Origin: Bacteroides sp.
GTDB lineage: Bacteria > Bacteroidota > Bacteroidia > Bacteroidales > Bacteroidaceae
DNA: 30,167 bases
NCBI GenBank assembly: GCA_019416685.1
Contig: DXWV01000091.1
Location: forward strand, 1 to 30,167
Reading direction: 5' to 3'
Made by a program: the position numbers and the translations under genes. Within the stretch, counting starts at the first letter, position 1, and every line of letters begins with the position of its first letter. Under the pieces are notes generated by a model, which saw only the letters and a list, made by a program, of their open reading frames with translations, was not told where the DNA came from and ran no database searches. Positions 16,638 through 24,246 of the stretch are shown here, piece after piece.

Positions 16638-18800
16638 ATGAAAAAACAATTATTAATAGCTGCCCTCTCTCTTGTGGCCCTTACAGCACATGCCGACGAA
16701 GGCATGTGGATGCTGACCGACTTACAGGCTCAGAACGCTGCTGTTATGAGAGAACTCGGATTGGAAATACCAACCGAAGAAATATATAGTCCTAATGGAA
16801 TTGCCCTTAAAGATGCAGTTGTCCACTTTGGTGGCGGCTGTACCGGAGAGGTGATCTCAGCAGAAGGATTAGTACTGACTAACCACCACTGTGGATATGG
16901 TGCTATCCAGCAACACAGTAGTGTGGAACACGACTACCTGACAGATGGTTTCTGGGCAATGAACCGGGATGAAGAACTTCCTTGCGAAGGACTGAAGATC
17001 ACTTTTATCGACCGTATACTGGACGTCACACCATACGTCAACGAACAATTGAAGATAGATAAAGATCCTGACGGAACCAATTACCTGTCTCCCAAATACC
17101 TGGAGAAAGTAGCCGATCGTTTTGCCAAAGCAGAAAATATCGAAGTAACCCCGGCAACCAAACTGGAACTGAAAGCTTTCTACGGAGGCAATCGTTATTA
17201 TCTTTTTGTTAAAACGGTGTATAGTGATATCCGCATGGTAGGTGCCCCTCCTTCTTCCATCGGTAAGTTTGGTGCTGATACAGACAACTGGATGTGGCCT
17301 CGCCATACCGGTGATTTTTCTTTGTTCCGTATCTATGCTGATAAAAACGGTAAACCGTCTGAATACTCCAAAGACAATGTTCCATTGAAAGTGAAGAAAC
17401 ATCTCACAATCAGCCTTGCAGGAATACAGGAAGGAGACTTTACTTTTGTAATGGGATTCCCCGGACGCAACTGGCGTTATATGATTTCCGACGAAGTAGA
17501 AGAACGTATGCAGACCACCAACTTCATGCGTCAGCATGTACGCGGTGACCGTCAGGAAGTATTAATGGAACAAATGTTGAAAGATCCTGCCGTACGCATT
17601 CACTATGCCAGTAAATATGCTTCATCCGCCAATTACTGGAAGAATGCTATTGGCATGAACGAGGGATTAATCCGTCTCAAAGTACTGGATACGAAACGTG
17701 CACAACAAGAGCAACTATTGGCTCGCGGACGTGAAAAAGGAGATGACTCTTATCAGAAAGCATTTGACGAGATACGTTCTATCGTTGCTCATCGTCGTGA
17801 CGCCATGTATCACCAGCAAGCCATCAACGAAGCATTGGTGACAGCTCTGGACTTTATGAAGATACCGTCAACTAAAACACTGTCAGTTGCATTGCAGAAA
17901 AGAAATAAAGAAGAAATTCAAAAGGCAACCGAAGAACTGAAAATCGCAGGCGAAAAGTATTTTGCTTCTGTACCTTTCCCCCAAGTAGAGAAGCTGGTAG
18001 GCAAACAAATGCTGAAAACTTATATGGGGTATATACCTCAGGAACAACGAATCAGCATATTCAAAGTGATAGACAGCCGTTTCAAGGGAGATAGTGATGC
18101 ATTTGTAGATGCCTGCTTTACGTATTCTATCTTTGGGAATAAAGAGAATTTTGAGAAGTTCCTTCAAAAACCCAGCCTGAACAAAATAGACAAAGACTGG
18201 ATGATTCTGCTCAAACATTCTATTACCGATGGATTGATGCAGACAGCACTGGCTATGCATGATGCCAATACAAACTATGATGCCGCCCACAAAATATGGG
18301 TAAAAGGTATGATGGATATGCGTCGGGAAGCTGGTATTCCTATTTATCCGGATGCCAACTCTACACTGAGACTGACATATGGTAAAGTAGCTTCATATGA
18401 ACCGGCGGACGGAGCAGTATACAAGTATTATACAACTCTGAAAGGTGCTATGGAAAAAGAAGATCCCAATAATTGGGAATTCGTTGTACCCGCTAAGTTA
18501 AAGCAATTATACGAAGCAAAGGATTATGGACGCTATGCGATGAAGAATGGTGAGATGCCTGTTTGTTTCATTGTAGATACTGACAATACAGGAGGAAATT
18601 CCGGTAGTCCGGTATTCAATGGTAAAGGTCAGCTGATAGGTACCGGTTTTGACCGTAACTATGAAGGATTGACGGGTGATATCGCCTTCCGTCCCTCTTC
18701 TCAACGTGCTGCTTGTGTAGATATTCGCTATACTCTCTTCATCATTGAAAAGTATGCGGGAGCTTCACATATCATCAAAGAACTGGATATTAAAGAATAA
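16638..18800 (+). CDS. S46 dipeptidyl-peptidase, DPP11 type (Asp/Glu-specific)
   Basis: A 720-residue paralogue of the preceding peptidase, with signal peptide about 1-19 (TAHA). Catalytic motifs are LTNHHCGY (His83/84), DNWMWPRHTGDFS (Asp226) and GGNSGSP (Ser655). Eighteen residues past Ser655 is Arg673, at the same number as the specificity-determining Arg673 of P. gingivalis DPP11, which reads acidic P1 residues. With the Gly-bearing paralogue next door, the pair should cover both hydrophobic and acidic dipeptides. The ATG at 16638 follows AT-rich DNA without a clear Shine-Dalgarno. Whether it has its own promoter or reads through the hairpin is not clear. Confidence 0.9.
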   Translation: MKKQLLIAALSLVALTAHADEGMWMLTDLQAQNAAVMRELGLEIPTEEIYSPNGIALKDAVVHFGGGCTGEVISAEGLVLTNHHCGYGAIQQHSSVEHDYLTDGFWAMNRDEELPCEGLKITFIDRILDVTPYVNEQLKIDKDPDGTNYLSPKYLEKVADRFAKAENIEVTPATKLELKAFYGGNRYYLFVKTVYSDIRMVGAPPSSIGKFGADTDNWMWPRHTGDFSLFRIYADKNGKPSEYSKDNVPLKVKKHLTISLAGIQEGDFTFVMGFPGRNWRYMISDEVEERMQTTNFMRQHVRGDRQEVLMEQMLKDPAVRIHYASKYASSANYWKNAIGMNEGLIRLKVLDTKRAQQEQLLARGREKGDDSYQKAFDEIRSIVAHRRDAMYHQQAINEALVTALDFMKIPSTKTLSVALQKRNKEEIQKATEELKIAGEKYFASVPFPQVEKLVGKQMLKTYMGYIPQEQRISIFKVIDSRFKGDSDAFVDACFTYSIFGNKENFEKFLQKPSLNKIDKDWMILLKHSITDGLMQTALAMHDANTNYDAAHKIWVKGMMDMRREAGIPIYPDANSTLRLTYGKVASYEPADGAVYKYYTTLKGAMEKEDPNNWEFVVPAKLKQLYEAKDYGRYAMKNGEMPVCFIVDTDNTGGNSGSPVFNGKGQLIGTGFDRNYEGLTGDIAFRPSSQRAACVDIRYTLFIIEKYAGASHIIKELDIKE

Positions 18801-18803
18801 TAT

Positions 18804-18888
18804 TTTAATGAGGTAATATACTAACGTGTCAATTACTATGCAGTAGATAGCACAGACAATTGATACATTGGTATATTATCTCATTAAA
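18804..18888. terminator. Large inverted repeat between convergent genes (bidirectional terminator-like)
   Basis: Arms 18804-18834 and 18858-18888 match at 27 of 31 positions; most of the differences would be G-U pairs in RNA. The arms read as octamers (AATGAGGT, AATATACT, AACGTGTC). It lies between the rightward DPP11-type gene and the leftward hicB-like gene. Confidence 0.65.
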
Positions 18889-18941
18889 TAATTCATTACT
18901 CAGACTTTATCACACCTAATAAGTATAAATGTCGGTACCCG

Positions 18942-19124
18942 TCAAATAAATTCTTCTACCAAATACATTTCATCAAGCAAATCTTCCATTGACTGCTGTA
19001 AATTATCAACTGCTTCTTCAGGGGAATCTCCATATGCATTACATTGAATATTCACGGCAAGCCAGGCATAATAACCGCCATCGGATGTGCGTTCAAGCAC
19101 ATAATCTGTTTTATTCAGTTTCAT
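18942..19124 (-). CDS. HicB-like small protein without a HicA partner
   Basis: A 60-residue protein with the HicB/UPF0150 fold pattern: beta strands YVLERTSDGGYYAWLAVN, then CNAYGDSPEEAVDNLQQSMEDLLDEM. It lacks the C-terminal DNA-binding part of classical HicB antitoxins. No HicA-like ORF is seen on either side. Its ATG overlaps the stop of the glycosyltransferase gene (ATGA), so it is translated as the last member of that three-gene operon. A regulatory role for that operon is more likely than a toxin-antitoxin role, but this is inferred. Confidence 0.65.
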   Translation of the reverse strand: MKLNKTDYVLERTSDGGYYAWLAVNIQCNAYGDSPEEAVDNLQQSMEDLLDEMYLVEEFI

Positions 19125-20245
19125 ATCGGTAAATAATTAGTAAGTGTTGGTATATTTACTACTGACTGATGATCAATCAGATTTTCGAGTTCACAGATAA
19201 TATGGCGTTCGCTGCTACGTGCCCAGTAGATGAATTCACGACTAGGACAATACTTATCGGCAAAACGAAGCAAGGGTTCAAGTGCAAACGAGTCACTTAC
19301 AATACCGGCACCTGCACGAATTGCATCATAAGCATTGCAATCTTGTTCAATATGGGCTGGTACCATCAATACAGGTTTTCCCAGATACATCGCTTCACAA
19401 ATAGACTCAAAGCCTGCTGTACTGGCATAGGCACGGCATCCTGCCATATAATTAAGAAATTTCACATCGTCGAGCTGATGAAAACTCAACGTCTCGTCCA
19501 TCTGCGTCACCTCCTCTGTATCCCCCTTATCCCAGAAGAAATGTAAGGGTACTTCCGGATGAACAGAATGAAAAACTTTCACACTATCAGAAAAGCCAGC
19601 ATTGACCATATAACCATGAATGTAATTACCTGCTTCAGGACGAATAGCAGTTACCTCCTGTCGAAGCAGAGGAGGAACTACAACAAGATTATTTTCTTTG
19701 TCTTCAGGCATCTTGCGGAAAGAGAGAGCTAAACGCTTCTTTGCCTTTAAGCTCGTCATTCGCGTGAAGAGGCGAAGCATAATCAGTTGTACAGCATCTT
19801 TCTCCGGAAATTCGAACTCCCGATGCAGAAACAAATACTGATGTCCAATGCACACATACGGAACAGAAGGGCGAAAGAACATATAAGTGAGTCCGGTTAG
19901 AAGTTCGTAGAAGTTAATTACTACTTCCGCCCCTGTTTTCCTGATCCGTTGATTGATATAGCACATACTGCGGACATATTCCGGTAAGTGTATAAGATTG
20001 TAAGCAAAGCTTTTTTTCAAACTGGCACGTTTATTATCGGGCGAAGGCAGGAAATTAGGACTAAGAAAACGCTTCACCGGAGCCTTTATATTCCGATTGA
20101 AGAATCCCGGCAAAGTACGCGACGAACTTTTGCCCACAAGCACTTCTACCACCTCGTGCCCATTACGACGTAACATATCTTCGAGAGTCAACGCTTGTGT
20201 AAGGTGTCCTCTCCCTTCTCCCTGAACAATAAATAAAAATTTCAT
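19121..20245 (-). CDS. GT-B glycosyltransferase (MurG/MGDG synthase-like)
   Basis: A 374-residue cytoplasmic or membrane-associated protein. The N-terminal motif GEGRGH (9-14) after a first beta strand is typical of MurG-like GT-B enzymes. The C-terminal nucleotide-sugar region reads STAGFESICEAMYLGKPVLM, then VPAHIEQDCNAYDAI, the pattern of GT28-type donor sites. It overlaps the stop of the upstream LpxH-like phosphoesterase gene by 4 bp (ATGA) and the downstream HicB-like gene by 4 bp. Coupling with a lipid-pyrophosphatase-like enzyme suggests synthesis of a glycolipid. The acceptor and sugar cannot be read from sequence. Confidence 0.8.
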   Translation of the reverse strand: MKFLFIVQGEGRGHLTQALTLEDMLRRNGHEVVEVLVGKSSSRTLPGFFNRNIKAPVKRFLSPNFLPSPDNKRASLKKSFAYNLIHLPEYVRSMCYINQRIRKTGAEVVINFYELLTGLTYMFFRPSVPYVCIGHQYLFLHREFEFPEKDAVQLIMLRLFTRMTSLKAKKRLALSFRKMPEDKENNLVVVPPLLRQEVTAIRPEAGNYIHGYMVNAGFSDSVKVFHSVHPEVPLHFFWDKGDTEEVTQMDETLSFHQLDDVKFLNYMAGCRAYASTAGFESICEAMYLGKPVLMVPAHIEQDCNAYDAIRAGAGIVSDSFALEPLLRFADKYCPSREFIYWARSSERHIICELENLIDHQSVVNIPTLTNYLPI

Positions 20246-21048
20246 GAGGCTATTGTTATTTGTTTGGTTTCCCCCTCTCCCAGCTCCTTTTCCGGCATCA
20301 GCACATTATCAAAGTAACGCACACTCCAGTTTCCTTCCTCGTCTTCTGTCAATGCTGAAAGTGACTCTACCCAATCACCGGAGTTCAGATAATGAATACC
20401 ATCATAGCAGGTATTGGCAGGATGATGAATATGCCCGCAGATTACTCCGTCACACTTTCTGGCTTTTGCCAATACTACCAGCTCTTTTTCAAAGTCGGAA
20501 ATATAGGAGACGGCTGATTTCACTTTATTCTTGATAGACTGGGAAAGTGAATAATAAGGTTTCCCTTGTTTCATTCGCCGGGTATTATATACCTTATTAA
20601 GCCAAAGCAAAAACGTATATCCGGTGTCACCCAATTTAGCCAACCACTTCATTTGGGTAGTTATTCTATCAAAAACATCTCCATGCGTCACATAATATCG
20701 CCTGCCGTGGCTTTCGTAGATGCAGTCCTTAACAATCTGTATATTATAAAAGTTCAGTGGTGCCAGATTATCAAGAAAATCATCGTGATTGCCACGAACA
20801 TAAATAACCTGCGTACCGAAATTCTCCATCATCTTCATGATAACCTTGAAAAAGTCCGTATGCTTAGCCTTCCATTTATTTAAACCGCCTTTTTTCAGAT
20901 GCCACCCGTCGATGATATCTCCATTCAATATCAGACGATCACAATTGATTGATTTAAGGAAGCAGGTCACTTCCTCTGTTTTGGAGTGCTGAGTTCCCAG
21001 ATGAATATCTGAAAGAACAACTGTAGGATAATACGTGCGTAAATGCAT
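20242..21048 (-). CDS. LpxH-like metallophosphoesterase
   Basis: A 268-residue calcineurin-fold phosphoesterase. The metal-binding motifs appear in order: SDIHLG (Asp14, His16), NGDIIDGW (Asp44), RGNHDD (Asn87, His88), THGD (His122), and CGHIHHP (His205, His207). The overall pattern resembles UDP-2,3-diacylglucosamine pyrophosphatase, which cleaves a pyrophosphate in lipid A synthesis. Residues alone do not prove that substrate, and Bacteroides have several such paralogues. It heads a coupled operon with a glycosyltransferase, which argues for envelope lipid metabolism. No exact TAnnTTTG was found upstream (21049-21216). Confidence 0.8.
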   Translation of the reverse strand: MHLRTYYPTVVLSDIHLGTQHSKTEEVTCFLKSINCDRLILNGDIIDGWHLKKGGLNKWKAKHTDFFKVIMKMMENFGTQVIYVRGNHDDFLDNLAPLNFYNIQIVKDCIYESHGRRYYVTHGDVFDRITTQMKWLAKLGDTGYTFLLWLNKVYNTRRMKQGKPYYSLSQSIKNKVKSAVSYISDFEKELVVLAKARKCDGVICGHIHHPANTCYDGIHYLNSGDWVESLSALTEDEEGNWSVRYFDNVLMPEKELGEGETKQITIAS

Positions 21049-21174
21049 AATATTTCAGTTTTTCGATATGCAAAAGTCCATATTTCACATTACAAGCTGA
21101 TGTCTTTACAGTTACTATTTTATGAACAAAATTAGCTTTTCGGCGTTATATATCTAAAATAGTAATTATATTAG

Positions 21175-21190
21175 CAGCCCGAAGAGGCTG
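21175..21190 (+). other. Small hairpin in the leader of the thioredoxin gene
   Basis: CAGCC-CGAAGA-GGCTG forms a 5-bp GC-rich stem 26 bp before the ATG at 21217. The following AAGAAAGGAAA is one of the few Shine-Dalgarno-like tracts in the window. Confidence 0.35.
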
Positions 21191-21216
21191 ACTATTCATT
21201 TTAAGAAAGGAAAATT

Positions 21217-21522
21217 ATGGAAAAATTTGATGAATTAATACAGTCACCGGTCCCGGTTTTAGTAGATTTTTTTGCAGAATGGTGTGGTCCTTGCAAGGCA
21301 ATGAAACCCATTCTTGAAGAAGTAAAAACTAAGATAGGAGATAAAGCCCGCATTGCTAAGATTGATGTGGACCAACATGAACAACTGGCAGCAAGATTCC
21401 GTATACAGGCCGTACCTACATTCATACTATTCAGTAATGGAGAAGCTGTGTGGCGCCACTCCGGAATGATACATGCCAGTGAATTAACAGGAGTTATCGA
21501 ACAGTATTCACATAAAAATTAA
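21217..21522 (+). CDS. Thioredoxin, cytosolic
   Basis: A 101-residue single-domain thioredoxin with the active site WCGPC (Cys23, Cys26) and the conserved cis-Pro in the QAVPTFILF strand. There is no signal peptide, so it should act as a cytoplasmic disulfide reductant. It is slightly shorter than E. coli TrxA at the N-terminus. The second, exported thioredoxin gene begins 2 bp after its stop, so the two are co-transcribed. Confidence 0.9.
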   Translation: MEKFDELIQSPVPVLVDFFAEWCGPCKAMKPILEEVKTKIGDKARIAKIDVDQHEQLAARFRIQAVPTFILFSNGEAVWRHSGMIHASELTGVIEQYSHKN

Positions 21523-21524
21523 GA

Positions 21525-21995
21525 ATGAAGAAGGTATTAGCTATGGTAGCTTTTGTCATGATCAGCGTAATTGTTTACGCTTTCAATGATGGAAGCAAGA
21601 TAAATGCAGATCAACAAGGTAAAGAGGTAAAAAGCGGTGAAGTAGTCGTAATGAATAAAGATATGTTCATTAAGGATGTATTTGATTACGAGAACACCAA
21701 AGAATGGAAATACAAAGGCAATAAGCCCGCCATTATTGATTTATACGCTGACTGGTGTGGTCCTTGCCGAATGACAGCGCCTATCATGAAGTCACTGGCA
21801 AAGGAATACGACGGCAAGATTGTGATTTACAAAGTAAATGTAGATAAAGAAAAGGAATTAGCTGCTTTGTTCAACGCAACAAGCATTCCTCTCTTTGTAT
21901 TCATCCCAATGAATGGAGAGCCACAATTATTCCGTGGTGCGGCAGACAAAGCCACCTACCAAAAAGCAATAGATGAATTCTTGCTGAAGCAGTGA
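21525..21995 (+). CDS. Exported thioredoxin-family protein
   Basis: A 156-residue protein with an N-terminal signal peptide (about 1-19) and an extension of about 50 residues, then a thioredoxin domain with WCGPC (Cys78, Cys81) and the cis-Pro strand ATSIPLFVFIP. A periplasmic location is expected. It is the partner of the cytosolic thioredoxin gene 2 bp upstream, a layout that could supply reducing equivalents on both sides of the membrane. No DsbD-like transmembrane shuttle is encoded in the window. Confidence 0.88.
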   Translation: MKKVLAMVAFVMISVIVYAFNDGSKINADQQGKEVKSGEVVVMNKDMFIKDVFDYENTKEWKYKGNKPAIIDLYADWCGPCRMTAPIMKSLAKEYDGKIVIYKVNVDKEKELAALFNATSIPLFVFIPMNGEPQLFRGAADKATYQKAIDEFLLKQ

Positions 21996-21996
21996 G

Positions 21997-22078
21997 TAGT
22001 GATAAATGATTAGTGATTAGTGATTAGCTAGTTGCGTTATAAACGCTGCATAGCACTAATCACTAATCACTAATCACT
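21997..22078. terminator. Heptamer-built inverted repeat between convergent genes
   Basis: The left arm has TAGTGAT, AAATGAT, TAGTGAT, TAGTGAT; the right arm (22055-22078) has ACTAATC three times plus ACT. The loop contains GTTGCG...CGCTGCAT. It lies between the exported thioredoxin gene and the leftward nitroreductase gene and slightly overlaps the stop of the latter. Confidence 0.65.
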
Positions 22079-22712
22079 ATTTATGATATCCTACCGGATG
22101 GTTCATCAATGGTAACTGAGTATCGGTCAGTTTCAAAATACTTTTCAATTTAGCAGTGTCCATTGAAGCTCGTGGTACTGTGGCCAGTTTGGCTGCCGAA
22201 CAGAAGATTGAAATATTCTGTGAAACAATACCCGCATCCACTGCTCCCATCAATTGAGTATGCACATTCTTGGCATCGCCCAGCCTAGACAAATCACTAA
22301 CCAATAATAAAGAAACCGGTGCAGACTTCACAAAAGCCTGCCCTCCTGCTACTGCTCCCCTATGATCTCCCTCAGCCACCAAATTCAGCTGATGAGCTTT
22401 AGCTTCATACAGATAGGTACCTTCGGGTAGTACTACATAAACATCCACATCTTGTTTGTTCATGGCCGAAGGTGCTGTACGTTTTCCTTCTTCCGGGCGA
22501 TTTATACCATTGGCAGCCCAGAGTAAGTCAGACAAGTCAGTAAGAGTTAATGCTTTCGCAGCATATTCACGCGTAGAATGACGATTGGCGAATGCCTGCA
22601 TCACCTCACTGTTACGATTCAGATTGGGTTTGGGTAACCGGATCACTTTATCAGCAGCAAATGTAACTACTGAAACAAACAGGCATAATAATAGCAGTTG
22701 TACTTTCCTCAT
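22077..22712 (-). CDS. Secreted SagB/nitroreductase-like flavoprotein
   Basis: A 211-residue protein with a signal peptide (1-20, TFAA). The mature part has nitroreductase features: RHSTREY (44-50) for FMN phosphate binding, LSDLLWAANGINR, the TAPSAMN segment, the GAVDAGIVSQNI helix, and the C-terminal MNHPVGY. It matches the small Bacteroides nitroreductase/SagB-type family, which is often exported. Export is unusual for NAD(P)H-dependent flavoenzymes, so the electron donor in the periplasm is unclear. A -7 box at 22740-22747 fits the chosen ATG. Confidence 0.8.
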   Translation of the reverse strand: MRKVQLLLLCLFVSVVTFAADKVIRLPKPNLNRNSEVMQAFANRHSTREYAAKALTLTDLSDLLWAANGINRPEEGKRTAPSAMNKQDVDVYVVLPEGTYLYEAKAHQLNLVAEGDHRGAVAGGQAFVKSAPVSLLLVSDLSRLGDAKNVHTQLMGAVDAGIVSQNISIFCSAAKLATVPRASMDTAKLKSILKLTDTQLPLMNHPVGYHK

Positions 22713-22739
22713 AATCTGTGGTTTTTAAAAGTTTATGCA

Positions 22740-22747
22740 CAAATATA
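22740..22747 (-). promoter_or_regulatory. -7 box of the nitroreductase gene
   Basis: TATATTTG on the minus strand; CTTG (one base off TTTG) lies 18 bp further upstream at 22766-22769. The expected leader is about 20 nt. Confidence 0.5.
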
Positions 22748-22792
22748 ACCGTATCTTAGGGATTACAAGCTTTTTCTAAGAAAGTTTAATAA

Positions 22793-22828
22793 AAAAAGCC
22801 TGCATCTGTAAACAGATACAAGCCTTTT
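22793..22828 (-). terminator. Rho-independent terminator of the perR-rubrerythrin operon
   Basis: On the minus strand AAAAGGCTTGTATCTG pairs through a TTTA loop with CAGATGCAGGCTTTTT (one mismatch and two G-U pairs possible), then a T tract follows. It is 25 bp beyond the rubrerythrin stop. Confidence 0.75.
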
Positions 22829-22852
22829 CTTCATTTGTGAACTATATATTTA

Positions 22853-23410
22853 TTATTTCTTTCCGAAATAACGGTTGTAAAGTCCTTCAAAACCTTTACC
22901 ATGACGTGCTTCATCTTTGCACATTTCATGAACTGTATCATGAATAGCATCCAGATTCAATGCTTTAGCACGGGTCGCAATACGTTTTTTATCTTCGCAA
23001 GCACCAGCTTCAGCATTCATTCTCTTCTCCAGGTTAGTCTTAGTATCCCATACACAGTCGCCCAGCAATTCTGCAAATTTAGAAGCATGTTCTGCTTCTT
23101 CCCAAGCGTAACGCTTGAAAGCCTCTGCTACTTCAGGATAGCCTTCACGATCAGCCTGACGGCTCATAGCCAGATACATACCTACTTCTGTACACTCGCC
23201 CATGAAATGATTGTTCAGATCCTTAATCATTTCGTCATCGCAACCTTTGGCAACACCAATTACGTGTTCATCAACAAAAGTAAGTGCGCCACCTTCAGTT
23301 TCAACAACTTCTACGAATTTGCTGGCAGGTGCTTTACACAATGGACATTTCTCAGGAGCTGCGTCACCTTCATAAACATAACCGCATACAGTACATCTAA
23401 ATTTCTTCAT
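22853..23410 (-). CDS. rbr: Reverse rubrerythrin
   Basis: A 185-residue di-iron peroxidase that reduces hydrogen peroxide in the cytoplasm of anaerobes. An N-terminal rubredoxin-like domain has CTVC and CPLC (Cys6, Cys9, Cys22, Cys25). It is followed by a ferritin-like four-helix domain with the ligand patterns MGECTEVGMY, EEAEHASKF and DEARHGKGFEGLY. The order (rubredoxin first) is that of reverse rubrerythrins, opposite to classical rubrerythrin. It follows perR by 21 bp and ends at a strong terminator, so it is probably derepressed by peroxide. Confidence 0.92.
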   Translation of the reverse strand: MKKFRCTVCGYVYEGDAAPEKCPLCKAPASKFVEVVETEGGALTFVDEHVIGVAKGCDDEMIKDLNNHFMGECTEVGMYLAMSRQADREGYPEVAEAFKRYAWEEAEHASKFAELLGDCVWDTKTNLEKRMNAEAGACEDKKRIATRAKALNLDAIHDTVHEMCKDEARHGKGFEGLYNRYFGKK

Positions 23411-23431
23411 TTTGTCTTTAATTTTAATTAA

Positions 23432-23851
23432 TTAGTCAATACGTATATCTTTTAAACAATTCTTACAAATCCCCTTATAATAGTAATGCATTTCACTTAT
23501 TTCATGCCCCTCCATTTGCAAACCTTCCACCTCTTTTATTTCAAGTAAGAGCTCCAAATCATAGATCTTTCCGCATTTCTTACAGATGAAATGTGCATGT
23601 GGCGAAGTATCTGCATCAAAGTTAGCATTGCGCTCATCAATAGTGAGCATGAGAGCTGCCCCTTGCTCTGCAAATAGCTTCAGTGTGTTATACACTGTTG
23701 TCTTTGAAAGCGTTGGCATTGAAGGAGATAGAGCTGTATATATTTCTTCAGCCGATGGATGTGTACGGTGTTCCATTAGATACTCCATGATAGCAATACG
23801 CTGCATGGAAGGCTTTATGTTGTACTCTAATAATCGGTTGTATGGCTTCAT
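23432..23851 (-). CDS. perR: PerR-type Fur family peroxide-sensing repressor
   Basis: A 139-residue Fur-family protein with a winged helix (PSMQRIAIMEYLMEH... LSKTTVYNTLKLF) and a metal-binding domain. The residues correspond to those of B. subtilis PerR: His31, Asp79, His85, His87 and Asp98 for the regulatory metal (IYD rather than the Glu of Fur), and two CxxC pairs (Cys90/93, Cys129/132) for structural zinc. This favours PerR over Fur or Zur. It is co-transcribed with rubrerythrin and carries a perfect operator in its own leader, so it is likely autoregulated. Confidence 0.88.
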   Translation of the reverse strand: MKPYNRLLEYNIKPSMQRIAIMEYLMEHRTHPSAEEIYTALSPSMPTLSKTTVYNTLKLFAEQGAALMLTIDERNANFDADTSPHAHFICKKCGKIYDLELLLEIKEVEGLQMEGHEISEMHYYYKGICKNCLKDIRID

Positions 23852-23866
23852 AAATCCTCCTTATAC

Positions 23867-23889
23867 AAAATTGTAATCATTACAATTTT
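23867..23889. promoter_or_regulatory. PerR/Fur-type operator, perfect 11-1-11 palindrome
   Basis: AAAATTGTAAT-C-ATTACAATTTT. The inner 7-1-7 (TTGTAATCATTACAA) resembles the PerR box TTATAATnATTATAA. It lies just downstream of the predicted TSS and 15 bp before the perR ATG, so binding would block transcription. Confidence 0.85.
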
Positions 23890-23899
23890 AAATTTGAAG

Positions 23900-23930
23900 C
23901 AAAGATAGAGGTTTCTTTTATTTCTGCAAA
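23900..23930 (-). promoter_or_regulatory. Promoter of perR-rbr
   Basis: Minus-strand TATCTTTG (23900-23907) and TTTG (23927-23930) are 19 bp apart. The TSS is expected near 23894, immediately upstream of the operator. Confidence 0.75.
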
Positions 23931-24072
23931 TTATTGGTTGATAAATTTTATAAAAAATAGCTACATCTTTTATAGGTAATCAGAATTTAGTAGTCAGTAG
24001 TCAGAATATACTAGTTGAAGAGCCTTCAAAAGACTTCTCAAAAGAAACAGATTGCCTTTTTGCTAACAATGA

Positions 24073-24153
24073 TTTGCCTGCATGCAGACTACACCTACCC
24101 TGCAAGGAGGCAAAACGTAGTCTGTAAGGATATAAATTAATTAAAATATCCTT
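24073..24153. other. Structured non-coding element in the perR-nadE gap
   Basis: In the 395-bp gap 23852-24246, three pairings stand out: TTTGCCT 24073-24079 with AGGCAAA 24108-24114; CAGACTAC 24085-24092 with GTAGTCTG 24117-24124 (extendable by two); and AAGGATAT 24126-24133 with ATATCCTT 24146-24153. The first two interleave, so they form either a pseudoknot or two alternative hairpins, followed by a terminator-like hairpin with a short T run. It may be a small RNA; no clear promoter was found for either strand. Nearby, TAGTCAG is tandemly doubled at 23991-24004. Confidence 0.4.
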
Positions 24154-24190
24154 TTAAATACTATCAAACGAATATATCAAAACAATTTCC

Positions 24191-24198
24191 TAATTTTG
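24191..24198 (+). promoter_or_regulatory. -7 box of nadE
   Basis: TAATTTTG fits TAnnTTTG; no -33 TTTG is visible. The TSS would be near 24204, so the leader starts with two octamers of the AATGTGCT/AATATGCC family (24210-24225). The structured element at 24073-24153 would be upstream of this transcript. Confidence 0.55.
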
Positions 24199-24246
24199 CA
24201 ACGAAAAGTAATGTGCTAATATGCCATTTTTTAATATTTATCAATT

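Noticed and set aside
18942..19124. HicAB toxin-antitoxin module
   Set aside because: No HicA-like ORF is found on either side, and the protein lacks a DNA-binding tail.
24073..24246. Riboswitch in the nadE leader
   Set aside because: The best nadE -7 box (24191-24198) is downstream of the structured element, so the element would not be part of the nadE mRNA.
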